A stretch of 64,000 nucleotides of DNA from the NCBI GenBank assembly GCA_016271365.2, contig CM057459.1:819947001-820011000 (forward strand), given 5' to 3'. This DNA comes from Neoceratodus forsteri (Eukaryota > Chordata > Ceratodontiformes > Ceratodontidae). Positions 43,592 through 54,734 of the stretch are shown here, piece by piece; the first letter of the stretch is position 1, and each line of letters begins with the position of its first letter. The position numbers were made by a program, and so were the translations under genes. The notes under the pieces are model-generated. The model was not told where the DNA came from. It saw only the letters and a program-made list of their open reading frames with translations, and made no database searches.

Positions 43592-43983
43592 GAATACCAG
43601 TAGAGGGACTACTTTGCTAACCAAGCAACTATAAGATAATGTTTAGTCTTTTTTTAAATATTTGTTTTATTCTTAAATATTACAAAAAAAAAACTTTACA
43701 GACAGACCATTTTCTAAGTGCAATAAAACCCACCAGGGTGGGAGGTATGGGCAATACCGGACCTTCCAGGAGCTATAAGGCCCTCCGCCTGCACCGTCAG
43801 GCCTCATTACAGCCCTGAGCAGTCAGGTATTGCCCAATACTGCCCACCTTGGAAAGTATTATTGCTTGCATAGTGTATAGAGGTCAAATCAGTGAACAAG
43901 GTTTACACAGAGAGTACAAAGAATTCAAAACAGGTAATCATCACAGAGTAAAGTCCGTCACATTTAAATTTGGAGTTCTTATT
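43592..43983. other. no gene recognised
   Basis: Unassigned AT-rich spacer containing an imperfect inverted phrase ('gggtgggaggtatgggcaat' against 'attgcccaatactgcccacc'). Confidence 0.3.
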
Positions 43984-44577
43984 ATGACAGTGATATAAAT
44001 GGGAGAATCAGACATACTAACTCCACCCCCTGGCAAATACTACGGTCACAGAGAGGGTTGTAAATGCATGGAACAGCCTTCCTGAGGAGGTCATAGTCAA
44101 AAACAGTGGGGGAATTCAAGAATACATGGGACAGACATAAGGCAATTCTAGTGGAGGGGTAGGAGGAAGTAGGCTGTTGGTTAACTAGGATCTGCAGCTT
44201 ATCCATTAGGTAGGGAAATGGGCAGACTAGGTGGGCCAAGCAGTCCTTATCTGCCGTCAAATTCTATGTTTCTATGTATCTAAGTAACTCTAGTTCCGAA
44301 TAGGTAGAAATAGCTGCATTATCTCAATTGCTATAAATTGAAGGGAAATTAATGATATTTCTGACATAAATTTTGTATGTAATTGCCATTTTATCGTTTC
44401 TGTGTCACTTTGCATGTTTGTAGTTCACTTGCCTGAGCCTCCCCAGTGCCGCTTTGTTGTGAGTTTTGAAACTGTATATCAATGCCCCTAGGTGGCAGCA
44501 CATGTACTTTAATATGGCAGTGATATAAATGGGACAATCAGACATACTAACTCCACCCCTGACAAAGACTACAGTCA
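43984..44577. repeat. 64-bp direct repeats bracketing a CR1 tail
   Basis: 'cagtgatataaatgggagaa' followed by 'tcagacatactaactccacc' at 43,988-44,028 recurs as 'cagtgatataaatgggacaa' and 'tcagacatactaactccacc' at 44,518-44,558. The match spans about 64 bp with few differences. A CR1 3' end lies between the copies. Confidence 0.85.
44048..44280 (+). mobile_element. 5'-truncated CR1-like 3' end
   Basis: Begins at the 'cagagagggttgtaaatgca' C-terminal block and ends in the tail 'gcagactaggtgggccaagc' and 'tctatgtttctatgtatcta'. Coding remains only as 'WNSLPEEV'-like residues. It lies between two 64-bp direct repeats, directly against the left one. Confidence 0.85.
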
Positions 44578-44775
44578 AAGCGCTGGCATTGTTAGGGTGG
44601 CAAACATTTCTCTAACAACTATGTTCTCACATCACATGGTTGGATTAAATCATTTCTCCATTTGGTGAATTTGGAAGCAAGTTCTTTGTTTGTATCCACC
44701 ATGGTGTTATCCTGTGAGTGCCTGGCTTCTTTGGACTGTCTCAGGGATCAGTGCTGGGATCACTCCTCCTTAAGG
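44578..44775. other. no gene recognised
   Basis: Short spacer with no recognised feature. Confidence 0.3.
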
Positions 44776-44832
44776 TTGCACCTGGAAACAAGGTCCAACT
44801 TAGTGTGCCTTTCCTGGTTAAACAATTTCCCC
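44776..44832 (+). mobile_element. L2/SINE-type 3' tail fragment
   Basis: 'cacctggaaacaaggtccaa' then 'cttagtgtgcctttcctggt' and 'taaaca' matches the L2 tail at 22.43-22.47 kb and the SINE tail at 13.44 kb. Only the tail is present, so the parent could be either. Confidence 0.6.
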
Positions 44833-44879
44833 TTTCCTCCTTCCCCATTAATGTCATTTTAGGTGTCGTAGCATAGGAG

Positions 44880-45830
44880 CTGGAAGAGAAGGTCAGCCTC
44901 TCTGCAGATCACACCAAAACTTGCAACAGGGTGGATACTCTGGGGTATGGAAATTGGATTTCAATGTGAAAAAGTGCAAAATTATGCACTTAGTCACAGA
45001 AATCCAGGGGCAGAGTACAAAATGGGTGCATTGGTATTAATGACCACCAAGTCAGAACAAGACCTGTGGTAAGCAGATCAGATGACCTAAAGGTGTCCAG
45101 GTAGTGCAAAAAGGCAGTTAGAAGGGCAAGTGAGATACTGGGGTGCACAGGGTGAGATATCACTAACAGAAAGAGGGAGATGGTGTTGCCCCTGTATAGA
45201 TTGCTGGAAAAACCCATCCGGAGTATTGTATCCACTTCTGGAAACAACATCTTTGGAAGGACATAAACAGTGTGGAGGTGGCCCAGAGGAGAGCAACTAA
45301 AATGGTACAGGAGCTGCACCAAAAGTACTACAATGACATAATAAAGGACCTCAATATCATGGAAGAGAGGGGGGATGGGACAGAGACCTTTAAATACCTC
45401 ATAGGGTAAATAAAATACAGTAGGGAAGTATTTTTCAGAAACAGCAGAGCTTAAGATGAGGGAGACATGCTATGAAGCTGTTGGGGGGGGCACATTCAGG
45501 AGAGCTGTGGGGAAGTACCTCTTCACAGGAAGAGTAGTAGATTCCTGAAACAGCCTTCCAAGGGAGATGGTGGTGGCAAAAACAGTGGATGGGTTCAAGA
45601 ATGCATGTAATAGGCATATGGGAATCCAAGTGGAAAGGAATGGGAAAAGGAGAAAGAACTAGAGATCAATTAGGGTCTGCAGTGATACTGTAGATAGGGA
45701 AAAATAGGCATACTGGATGGGTCAAGCAGTCCTTCTCTGCCGTCAAATTCTCTGTTTCTAAATTTAAATGGGCAGACTGCATGGGCCAAGCTGTTTTTAG
45801 CTGCAATCAAATTCTGTGTTTCTATGTACA
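44880..45830 (+). mobile_element. 5'-truncated CR1-like LINE, copy D, with doubled tail
   Basis: Starts at the F-A-D-D region ('SLSADHTKTCN' in one frame, about 44,900) and runs through 'KCKIMHLVTEI', 'GYDITNRKREMVLP' and the C-terminal blocks in shifted frames. The CR1 tail ends at about 45,762 ('tctctgtttcta'). A second, short tail copy (45,766-45,829, again ending 'tctgtgtttctatgtac') follows at once. The copy is too broken to keep a frame above 110 codons. Antisense frames at 44,990-45,322 are shadows. Confidence 0.8.
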
Positions 45831-46309
45831 GAATTAACATTTGGCATTCTTGCCCAATGTCAAAAGATCTGAACTACTTCAAATCTGGAGTGATTCAACT
45901 TAGTAATTTCAAAGTTACAGGTGAAACACCATTTATTAATAAGTGGCAGAAGTTCATTATCATTTTCAAAATGTTTGAAAATTTCATACAAGGGAAACAG
46001 GTACTTTTGTCTCAATTCCAATGGCAGCATTGTTGTTTTGTGAAACATTTATTATAACTGCATCTGATTTGGCTGCTTACCTGATCTGCCCAACCGAATG
46101 GTCATGACGTTCTACTGAGCTACTGTATGTGGAGACCTGTGGCACACTATTGGGTGACCCCTTGGCCTCCCTTTACCCTAGATACTCACAGATGGACTCT
46201 GTGCCATGGTTTCTCCCCTGATATCCTACTTGTGCTCAACACTGACATTTCCTTAAAAAGAGAGACATCCACTGACAGACCAGGCGCTTCAGATTAGCCT
46301 GAATCCCTC
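45831..46309. other. no gene recognised
   Basis: 45,860-46,050 is open on both strands (77 codons plus, 62 codons minus). The minus reading, with 'LPLELRQKYLFPLYEIFKHF', looks slightly protein-like but is not recognised. Confidence 0.25.
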
Positions 46310-46900
46310 CTTTTTTTTTTGGTATCCCAGTCATATTATTTCCTCTATCATGTCTCTGTGAGTGTCAATAAATCCTGGCCTTCTAAATGTATACAGCTCT
46401 TGAGCTTGTCAATTTTTTCAGGTGTGATTTTCATACTAGCCTGCATTCAGCTGAAGACAGTTGCCCCTCTATGCTTCTTTGTTCTTCCTGGGAGATCTCC
46501 TGCTTGGTGCTGCCCAACTTTCCTGTTTATTTCCCTTGGAAACACCCTGTATCTTACTCCTGCCTTGATGAACAACTGCACTAGTCTCCGCCAGTATCCT
46601 CCAGTTTAAATCTCCCTTGACTGCCTGGTCTATTCTTCTGGCCAGTGCACCCACTCCATCATAGTGCAGGTGCAGCCCATCATGGGTGTGGTGGCCTCTC
46701 ATACATAAAAATTTCCTTCAGCTGGACAGAAATAGAAGGCCAGCCTCTTGCATTAGACCCTTAGAAAGAGTTTGCTGGCCTAATGATCCTATGCCATTCT
46801 TCAAAGGCCCCAAGGATTGCAAGGATCTTGTAAAAGGTCACCCTGCATATTTTCCTTTTGGGAAAATCTCTAGTTATGTAAATGACCTCATGTCCTGAAG
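46310..46900 (-). pseudogene. CR1-like ORF1 esterase fragment
   Basis: A minus-strand frame at 46,469-46,702 begins 'MRGHHTHDGLHLHYDGVGAL', containing the D-x-x-H block of the SGNH esterase with catalytic Asp and His present. It continues with 'RRIDQAVKGDLNW'. Upstream (46,700-46,900) the minus strand reads as a further degenerate part of the same ORF1. Downstream (46,310-46,460) a 'ctctgtgagtgtcaataaat' stretch parallels the ORF1/ORF2 junction of CR1 copy A. No ORF2 follows, so this is an isolated fragment. Confidence 0.65.
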
Positions 46901-47494
46901 AGTTGTGTTCGCTATGTCATTTATGTCACTTAGTGATTCAGTGAATTTTAACTTTGCCAATGAAGTTGGTGGGACGTTAGGAACTTCATACTATTCATAG
47001 CAAGGAAAAGTTTCCCCTACTCCTCCCCAACTTCTCACAGCAAAGATCTTTTTTTTTTAAACTGGGTTGTTAATGTTTGATATATCTGTACCCATGCACC
47101 TACTGAGCCAAATGGTGCACATCTCCTTCCCACCACCCAGGCATTCAGACATGAAGTACCCCGACCCAGTCATCCAGTAGCACCCACCTCTCGCCTTCAC
47201 CCCACAGTACCAATGAAGTTAACTGTCATAAAAAAAAACCTCCCCCCTTCTTTGCCACATCATGTAAAACACATCCATCTCCCCCTCCCTGTGCCAGTCC
47301 TCTCAAGTCAATCACAGTGAATCCCCACCCTACCACCTTCTGGCACCCAACTTCCATCTCTCACAGTCCCAAATTGAAGGCATACCAGCTGCCCTTACTT
47401 GTAAAAAAAACTGTCATGCAATTTAACAAGTTGCCTTCTTCACTCCATGTCCTGCAATATAATGAATAATGGATGATGTCCCCACTTAGTGATT
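46901..47494. other. no gene recognised
   Basis: Unassigned, with Pro/His-codon rich plus-strand text at 47,100-47,360 but no frame or family. Confidence 0.3.
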
Positions 47495-47642
47495 TTGATT
47501 GGTTGCTAACCTTGACAACAAAAAATCCCACCTTCATACACTGGATATCCTGAAGGGCTCCATCTTGGTGCCACTTCTATTTAGCCTCTTCATAAATCAA
47601 CTGCCTGATGCCTGCCTTACAGCCAACATACTCCTCTATGCC

Positions 47643-48400
47643 GGAAGTAGGAGGAACGCTACTTTCTGTCACGTTACTACATTGTACCACTCAAGTATTT
47701 GGACTGGGAGGTATATCGCAGCAGTGGTTTTTAAATTAGAGCCTGTTCAGGAATCTTTTAGATTTGTGGTACTCTGGTTACCAGGATGTCCTGTGAAGAC
47801 TAATATTCTGGTGACTCAACAATGAATTGAACACTAAGGGGTTCTAGGGAAGCATTTTCTGGCTGTTTTTCTCAAGATTTGTCCTAAACACTGCTTTGCT
47901 GGTCTTTTAAAGGGCAGTTAAAGGGTGTATTTAATAATAAATCAGGACACTAGCTGTAACGAGCGACTAGAAGCAGGAGGAATGCTACTTCTGGTCGCAT
48001 CACTACGTAATCGAGTGCCAGAATCTGCACCTTCAGAGACAACCAGATTTCAGTACAGGACATTGTACCAGTCAGGTATTTGGACTGGGAGGTATATTGT
48101 AGCAGTAGTTTTTAAATTAGATCCCGTTCAGGCATCTTTTAGAATTGTAGTACTCTGGTTACCAGGAAGTCCTGGGGGGGGGGTCTAATACTCTGGTGAT
48201 CCAACAACGAATTGAACACTAAGGGGGTTCTAGAGTAGTATTTTCTGGGTGTTTTTCACACGATTTGTCCTAAACACCAATTTCTAGATCTTTTAAGAGC
48301 AGCTAAAGGGTGTATTTAATAATAAATCAGGACACTAACTGTAGCGAACCACCGGAAGTTGGAGGAACCCTACTTCTGGTCACATCGTTATATATCTACA
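47643..48400 (+). repeat. tandem 5' monomers of CR1-like copy E
   Basis: Two units and a partial third lie directly upstream of ORF1: starts at 47,643 ('ggaagtaggaggaacgctac'), 47,969 ('agaagcaggaggaatgctac') and 48,354 ('ggaagttggaggaaccctac'). Unit 2 is about 384 bp; unit 1 is about 326 bp because it lacks some 55 bp before 'attgtacc'. The units are about 85% alike by eye ('tatttggactgggaggtata' and 'tgtatttaataataaatcag' recur). The arrangement recalls the monomeric promoters of some L1 families. Promoter function here is inferred from position only. Confidence 0.8.
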
Positions 48401-48404
48401 AGGT

Positions 48405-49740
48405 ATGGTGAGCGTCGGCAAGCCCAGCAAAGGTAACACAGATAAGGCAATAGCTGTGTCTGCCATGTCACCCAGGGAAGAGGGGAAAGGGGTAACAAAA
48501 AATGACCAACAGGCAGGGAATGAAACAAGGGATGTAAATAACCATGAACAGGGAATAAATGAATGGAGAATATGTGAAGTGTGTGGTATGTGGTAAGACA
48601 GGACAAAGGAACAGTTGGATAGCCAGGCATGCATAAAATGCATGTATATTAGGGCATTGGAGGATAAAGTGAATACATTGCAGGACAAGTAACAAGTCCA
48701 GGTAGTCATAAATGATACAGTAACATTTGTGCAGAATACAAGGAATCTGTTAGAAGAAAAGGAAAGGGAACAGTTAGTGAAGCTAGTTAATAAAGGTCCT
48801 AGTGATAAAATAAAACAGAGAATGGGTGGCTTTGGTCCCAAAAACACAAATGATGAGGAGCAGGAATGGTATACTGTTAAAAGAGGTTCTAGAAAGTGGA
48901 GAAGAGATAAACACATTCATTTAGAACTTAGGAATAGATATACCGTAGTGACCTAGAAGTGGAGAATGATGACATTCAAACCCAGGATGAAACCCCAGAT
49001 ACTGAGCTAACCTCAGTCCAGCTGCCTTGTAATAATAAAGTTACAGTACCCCCTGTAGTTAGCACAGAAACAATCAGCTGCCAGTTATCAGTTAGAGTAA
49101 ACCAAAATATAGAACGAGAAGGAAGTATGCAAACCGTGCCTCAGCAGGCAGTATTGAACCTCGCTTACAAGAGGCAGGAAGACCATATAGTGAATAAAGT
49201 GAGTAATCAACATGACTCCATGATAAGGGCAGCTGGCAGAATAATATGTAAGGGCAGAAAGGACTAGGTTATATTATCTTGCCTACCTGGTTCGGGGATA
49301 GCTGATGTTAAAAAAATGCACCCAGGACTCTTAGAGCATACAACCAATCCACTTGTATTTTGCATATAGGAACAAATTATGTTGGAACAAGAGGGTCTAC
49401 ATGTATTCAAAGGGACTTTGAGGAAGTGGGCAGTGAGCTTAAAAAGAAAAACTTTCAGTGGTCATATCTGAGGTACTCACAGTTCCAGGGGCTGTAATGC
49501 AAAAAATCAAATGAGTTAATAAGATTCAATGGATGATTACGAAGATGGTGCAAGCAAGAACATTTTGAGTTTATGGAGCACTGGCATAGATTTGACAATG
49601 TGTATCAACTTTATGCCCCTGATGGACTTCATTTGAACAAAAATGGTATTAAGGTATTAGCAGATAGATTCAATGCCAGAATAAGTAATGCTTTAAACTA
49701 AACAAGGGAGGGGAGGGGAAGGGAGATAAATGTAGCAATG
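48405..49740 (+). pseudogene. CR1-like ORF1 with zinc knuckle and esterase (copy E)
   Basis: The start at 48,405 follows the 5' monomers and opens a 63-codon frame ending in 'RICEVCGMW' and a stop. The text continues in frame with 'ACIKCMY', giving two Cys-x2-Cys pairs, then 'ALEDKVNTLQDK', a likely coiled coil. The frame 48,729-48,956 is a lysine-rich stretch ('KRGSRKWRRDKH'). The esterase follows in shifted frames: 'LPGSGIADV' near 49,283, 'CILHIGTNYVGTRGS' near 49,358 (Asn of the G-x-N block, with Asp changed to Tyr), and 'APDGLHLNKNGI' at about 49,617-49,650, the D-x-x-H block. Order matches CR1 ORF1. Confidence 0.75.
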
Positions 49741-49759
49741 TTCCTAGTAAAATACAAAA

Positions 49760-50860
49760 TGTACCAGTGAAATCAACTGAGTGGAAAGTATTACTGATAA
49801 ATGCACATAGCTTGAACAATAAAAAAGACAAATTGGAGTTTACTTTCAATAAAGAAAATATTGCACTATGTGCAATTACAGAAACCTGGTGGAAAAAAGA
49901 TGCTTGGGAGACAAACATCAAAGGGTACCAGTTGTTCAGAAAGGATAGGGAAGATAAAAATGGGGGAGGGGTTGACATATATGTTTGAAATGATATTGAG
50001 GCTTACAAAATAAATGTTTCCTCTAAATCAAATTTTGAACAGCTCTTAGTACAGCTAATCCCCCCAAGGAGAAGCAGATTACTGTGAGAGTATATTATAG
50101 ACCCCCTTCATTGAATTTCAAAAGAACAATGGACTATATTGCCCAAACTGGAAACCATTACCCATCTAAAAGATTGTTGCTCCTAGGAGACTTTAATTTC
50201 CCCAGTATTGACTGAAAGTCCTGGGTATGCTCTTCAGTAGTTGAGGCAGCATTCTTCGAAGTATTAGACTAACTTACATTATTAAATCACCTGGAAGAAA
50301 GTACTAGAAACAACAATATGTTGGATTTGGTTATTAGCATCATTGAGGATATATTAAAGCACTGCAAGATTAGGGAACCTTTATCAGGATGTGACCTTAA
50401 CATGGTGGAATTCCATATAGAAATCAACACTTGCATACAACAGGGTGTCAGTAAAATCAAGAATTATAATAAGGCAAATTTATGAGCAGCTTAGAAATAG
50501 GGTAAGAGACTGGGACTGGGAAAAGCAATTTGAGAGGTTAAAAGCACCCCAAATGTGGTTGTTACTTAAAGAATGTCTTCATAGGATGGTTGAAGCTAAT
50601 ATAACCATGAAACCAAAATACAACACAAAGGGTAAGATCCCAGCATGATTTACCTCAAAAATACACAACTTAATAAAAAGGAAAAACAGGGCTTACCATT
50701 AATATAAGAAAGAAGGGACTGGGAAATACAAAGAGAAATTCCAAAAGAGATTGCGGGAATCGAAAAAGGTAATAAAAAAAGCCTAAGGGATTTTGAACAC
50801 AATATTATTAACAAAGTCTCTGAAACTCACAAAGCTTTCTATAATTATGTGGGTTTTTTT
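49760..50860 (+). pseudogene. CR1-like ORF2 endonuclease and linker (copy E)
   Basis: The frame 49,767-49,988 begins 'MKSTEWKVLLINAHSLNNKK' (metal-site Asn) and includes 'CAITETWW' at the catalytic Glu. Shifted frames give 'VYYRPPS' (about 50,092), 'LLLLGDFNFPSID' (about 50,174-50,212) and 'LSGCDLNMVEF' (about 50,383), where the S-D-H box has become C-D-L. The frame 50,445-50,648 covers the linker. The mutated terminal box and the frameshifts rule out nuclease activity. Confidence 0.8.
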
Positions 50861-51289
50861 AAAACAAAACAACAATAATATGGCACCACTTCTTCAAGGG
50901 AATGATATAACAACTGATTGTAAAGAAATGGCAGAGCAATTTTAATAAGTATTTTGAAAGTGTCTACGATAAAGGGGTTACATTCAGGTAGCACACACTG
51001 CACCCTAAAAATAACACCAGATATGATTAAGGACAAGCTAACTAGCCTGAACTCAACAAAGTACACAGGACCGGATGATTTGCATCCCAGTCTGTTAAAA
51101 GAATTGGCAATGGTTTTATGTTACCCCATCCAGGCTATTTTTCAAACATCTATAGAGGAGGGAGAGATATCGGAAGATTGGACAATAGCTCATGTTGTAT
51201 CAATACATAAACAAATTCTGGCCAGAGCCGATAGGGCTGTGATGAGCTGCCAAGTGAGCAAAGTTTCACGTGTGCATAGAAATTATTGA

Positions 51290-51860
51290 ATGCTCGGCTG
51301 TAACTTGACCATTTTTTGAAGGTGTTGCATCAAATTTTCAACATGGCCTTTTTGGGACCCCTCCTTATGAAGAGTGCCAGTGTCATTTGTTCACTTGTCC
51401 CGAAAGGTGATTTCACAGAGCAATTGCGCCATTCTGTGCCACAGGTACAAAAACATGTTTCAAGCAGAACATGATAAATGACAGCTGTACTGTTAAAAAG
51501 AGGTGTGCAAAACTGGCAATGTTGAAGATGTGAAGGGAAAATATAAAAAATTGGCAAAGTTAGGAGTGTGTGTAGAAACTGTGCAATGCACGTTCGTAGC
51601 ACAGTCATTTTTTGGAATTTTTTCACCAAATTTGCAACATGGGATTTTTGGGACTCCATCTCATGAACAGTGCCACTGTCATTTCATGAATCAGTCCTGA
51701 AAGTTGATTCCATGTAGTGACCCCAAAATCACATTTTGGGACAGAGTAATGAAATGACAGTAAACGTTTTCATGAGGTGGGGTCCTAACAACCCCATACT
51801 GAACATTTGGGGCTAAAATTCCCCCAAAATGGCTTATTTGTCAACATAAGTTGAAAACCC
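51290..51860. repeat. palindromic repeat, relative of 24,662-25,440
   Basis: Contains the same sub-blocks in inverted order. 'aaatgacagctgtactgtta' and 'gtagaaactgtgcaatgca' are complements of blocks at 24,980 and 24,885. 'ctcatgaacagtgccactgt' at 51,660 pairs with 'aatgaaatgacagt' and 'gttttcatgagg' at 51,750. The match to the 24.7-kb array is about 70% by eye. It gives three alternating inverted blocks rather than a head-to-tail array. Confidence 0.75.
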
Positions 51861-52123
51861 CATTGAATGGCATTACATCATGCTTATCTTTGATTCTTCA
51901 GTGTGTGATTCTGCTTTGAAGAGTGCAGATGTGTCCCAGTCCAGAGAAGATGACAGCATTGAACTCCACAGGTAAGTGTAGGGTAAGGACGGGGGTGCAA
52001 GGAGGTGGGTGCTCAGTGGGATAGGGCAATGACGAGGGACAGTTTTCTTTTTTACAGATTAAAAAAAACATGCCAGGGAACTGTTTTCTTTATTTGCAGG
52101 AACCCCCCCCCCCCAAAAAAAGC

Positions 52124-52345
52124 AGACATTTGAGCACACTGGGGTGGGCTCCCAATGTGCCACATGAGTGGGGTGGGGGTGGTGTGTACATGATACCGAT
52201 ATGGGGATTGGGCACCCCAATGTCAGCAGGGGTAAAAATACATTTGGACACACTGGGGTGGGCTCCTAGTGTGCCACATGAGTGGGGAGAGCTACATAAT
52301 GCCAACATGGGGATTAGGGACCCCTATGTCAGTGTGTTTTCTTTG
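52124..52345. repeat. 117-bp tandem repeat, two copies
   Basis: 'cacactggggtgggctccca' at 52,136 recurs as 'cacactggggtgggctccta' at 52,251, followed in both by 'gtgccacatgagtgggg' and 'atggggatt...cccaatgtcag' like text. The second unit is slightly shorter. Confidence 0.85.
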
Positions 52346-54298
52346 TTGCCGGTGCTGGCAGCAGTGATGTAACTGCACATGCATGGCACTCACGTATAAC
52401 ACAGTTGCAATGAATGGCATGTTGCCATTCACAACATGACAGCACTAGCAGCTCATGCCCTGGAATGCAGATGTAACAGTCAAAACAGTGCATCTGTTAT
52501 TCCGTAGCGGCCTATAATGGCAGAGGGTTTCAAGCTCTTTGGACTTCCAAATACTAATAATACTAATTTGGATACTTCCAAAAGTCCAATGGAAGGTTCT
52601 ATGATCGGACGTTTTTAGAGGTACTGAGTGATCCCAAAATGGCTGTAGGCTCCACCACAGCAAAAAAAAGATTAATGCTCCAACTATTGGCCTATCAGCC
52701 TGACTAGTATCTTAGGTAAATTTCTAGAGTCCTTCATCAAGGATTTTATTGAAAAGCACATTCAGGACGAGGGGTATTTGGATACACAACAACATGGGTT
52801 TAGAAGAGGGAGGTCATGTTTAACAAACTTGCTCTCCTTTTTCGAACCGGTAAGTGCAGCCCTGGATAACAATCTACCGGTTGATATATTATACATAGAT
52901 TTTGAAAAGGCCTTTAATAGCATGTTAGATCAGGAGCTAATAAATACATGGAGGGAAATAGGGCTGGATGGATATATTATTTGATGGATTACAGCTTGGT
53001 TGAGAATGAGGAAACAACAAGTATGCATAAATAGGTATATGTCTAGTTGGGTCCCTGTGTCAAGTGGAGTGCCACAGGGATCCGGACTAGAACCCATCTT
53101 GTTTAATATCCTTATAGACTCTCTGAACTGTAATGCAAAGGCATGGCTAGCAAAGTTTGCCAATGATATAAAATTGGGAGCGGTGGTATTAAATGAAAAT
53201 GATGCAAAATCATTTCAAGAAAATACAGATGCATTGGCAATAAGAGCAGAAAATATGAAACTGAAATTTAACATGGCAAAATGCAAGGTTATGCACCTGA
53301 GTAAGAAAAACCATAGCTATGAATATAGCATCAATGGGCTCAGTGTTTCAACTACTGAAACAGAGAAAGATTTAGGAATTCAGATCTCTAAAACTATGGA
53401 ATTCACCAATCAATGCACACTTGCAACAAAAAAAAAGGCCTATGGTATCCTGGCCTCCATAAGGAGGAACATAAAGAATGGGGATAGGGAGGTGATGGTC
53501 CCACTTTATGTGTCACTTGTTCATTCTCATATAGAGTATGGAGGACGTTTTTGGATGTCCAGGTTGAGGGGAGATGTTTTGAGGATGGAGGGGGTGCAGA
53601 GATGAACAACTAGGATGATAAAAGGGTTGAGGAATCTACCATATGAGGAGAGATTGCAAGATCTGGGTCTGTATTCATTGCAGTATAGGAGATTTAGATG
53701 AGACAATTGCTTGGTATACAGGGCTTGCAGCAAACCAGACCTTTGGGAATGTATTGAACTTGAAAAAAGACCCAACATTATTACAAATAGGGGTCACCAG
53801 TATCAACTGAAGGGCGAGAATTACAGCAAAGACCAAAGAGGAAGTTGGTTCTCACAATGAGTGGTGACAGTGTAATGCATTGCCTGAGTCTCTGGTGTCC
53901 TGTGGCACTATGAGCCAATTTAAATCAGCACTAGACAAATACAGCATAACACTTTGCTTCCAGATTATAGTATAGACAGAGCAGATCAAAACTGGCCATA
54001 AGGCTAAAGTACCTGATAACATCTTATGAATCTTATGCCAATGTTGCTGTCATCTATTCCAAAATCCCTGACCATAACAGCCTCACTGATGAGCTCCAGA
54101 ATAACTTCAGGTCACTAAAAAGCTGGTTTTCCAATAACAAACTGCTCATCAATTACAAAAAACAAAACAAAGCCCATGCCCTTCTTTAGTCTCCCACAGA
54201 AGAGAAAAGTTGCACTATTGGCATTCAAAATGGCCCGGACAAAACCTTGAACAGATAGTGGCCTTCAAATACATTGGAGTAACTCTGGATAACACCTA

Positions 54299-54658
54299 GG
54301 GCACAATTTTCAAAGCACCAAAAATGCTGCAAGCCACTGGTGCACCGATCATTTGGCACACAGGGCTTGAGGCATTCTCCCAGCCAGTGACTGGGATTTT
54401 CAATCCCAAGCACCGAATGCCAAAAGTTAGACTAATTTTTCCCTTGTCTATCTTGTATCATTCAGAGGACCCTTTTTAGGGGCTTGCACTAACTATTTGG
54501 TGGAAGCTGTCATAAACTGAGGAAACTGTCGCAACTGAGCCTGACAATATTAAATTAAATGCAGTTCTGGCAACAGAATTTGACACAGCTGTGATAAAAG
54601 ATGCCGTCAGTGAAGGACTTGATGCAAGCCATGTATCAACCTTTGTAAATCAAGCCCC
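54299..54658. mobile_element. 360-bp PIF/Harbinger-like MITE
   Basis: Ends 'gggcacaattttcaaagc' and the reverse complement of 'ctttgtaaatcaagcccc' form degenerate inverted repeats. The flanking triplets are 'cta' (54,296-54,298) and 'tta' (54,659-54,661), a one-mismatch 3-bp duplication as expected of PIF/Harbinger. The L2-like host reads continuously across the site when it is skipped ('GVTLDN' then 'FASHVDN'). No coding capacity. Confidence 0.65.
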
Positions 54659-54734
54659 TTATGTTTTGCCTCCCATGTTGACAATCTAGTAAACATAATT
54701 AACAGAAGAGTGGAAGCCTTGTACTGTAAATTTA

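Larger units (their letters stand above)
51216..52662. mobile_element. composite insertion in CR1-like copy E
   Basis: It splits the reverse transcriptase between 'VVSIHK' and 'NYWPISL'. The left edge 'tctggccagagccgataggg' resembles the left edge of the insertion at 15,414. Inside are a palindromic repeat (51,290-51,860), an unassigned part, a two-copy 117-bp tandem (52,124-52,345) and an imperfect inverted repeat around 52,535-52,590 ('ttggacttccaaatac' and 'gatacttccaaaagtccaa'). The right edge reads 'caaaatggctgtaggctcc'. No transposase frame was found. Confidence 0.6.
50940..53860 (+). pseudogene. CR1-like ORF2 reverse transcriptase (copy E), interrupted
   Basis: The N-terminal part (50,954-51,215) reads 'LTSLNSTKYTGPDDLHP' and 'DWTIAHVVSIHK', then is cut by an insertion. 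It resumes at about 52,679 with 'NYWPISLTSILGKFLES', 'RRGRSCLTNLLSFF', and 'ILYIDFEKAFN' (first catalytic Asp). After a stop near 52,982 the frame 53,000-53,605 continues with 'VSSGVPQGSG' and 'LAKFANDIKLG'. There the F-A-D-D box reads F-A-N-D, so one of the two catalytic Asp is Asn. C-terminal blocks 'HSHIEYGGRFW' and 'RMEGVQR' follow. Confidence 0.85.
47643..54017 (+). mobile_element. CR1-like LINE, copy E, inserted in an L2-like LINE
   Basis: A 6.4-kb unit comprising tandem 5' monomers, ORF1 (48,405 on), ORF2 (49,760-53,860), and a 3' end near 54,010. It includes a 1.45-kb insertion at about 51,216-52,662. An imperfect target-site duplication is visible: 'aacatactcctctatgcc' at 47,625-47,642 against 'aacatcttatgaatcttatgcc' at 54,018-54,039. 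Codon use is AT-richer than in the other CR1 copies, so this is a separate subfamily. Stops and a mutated active site make it inactive. Confidence 0.85.
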
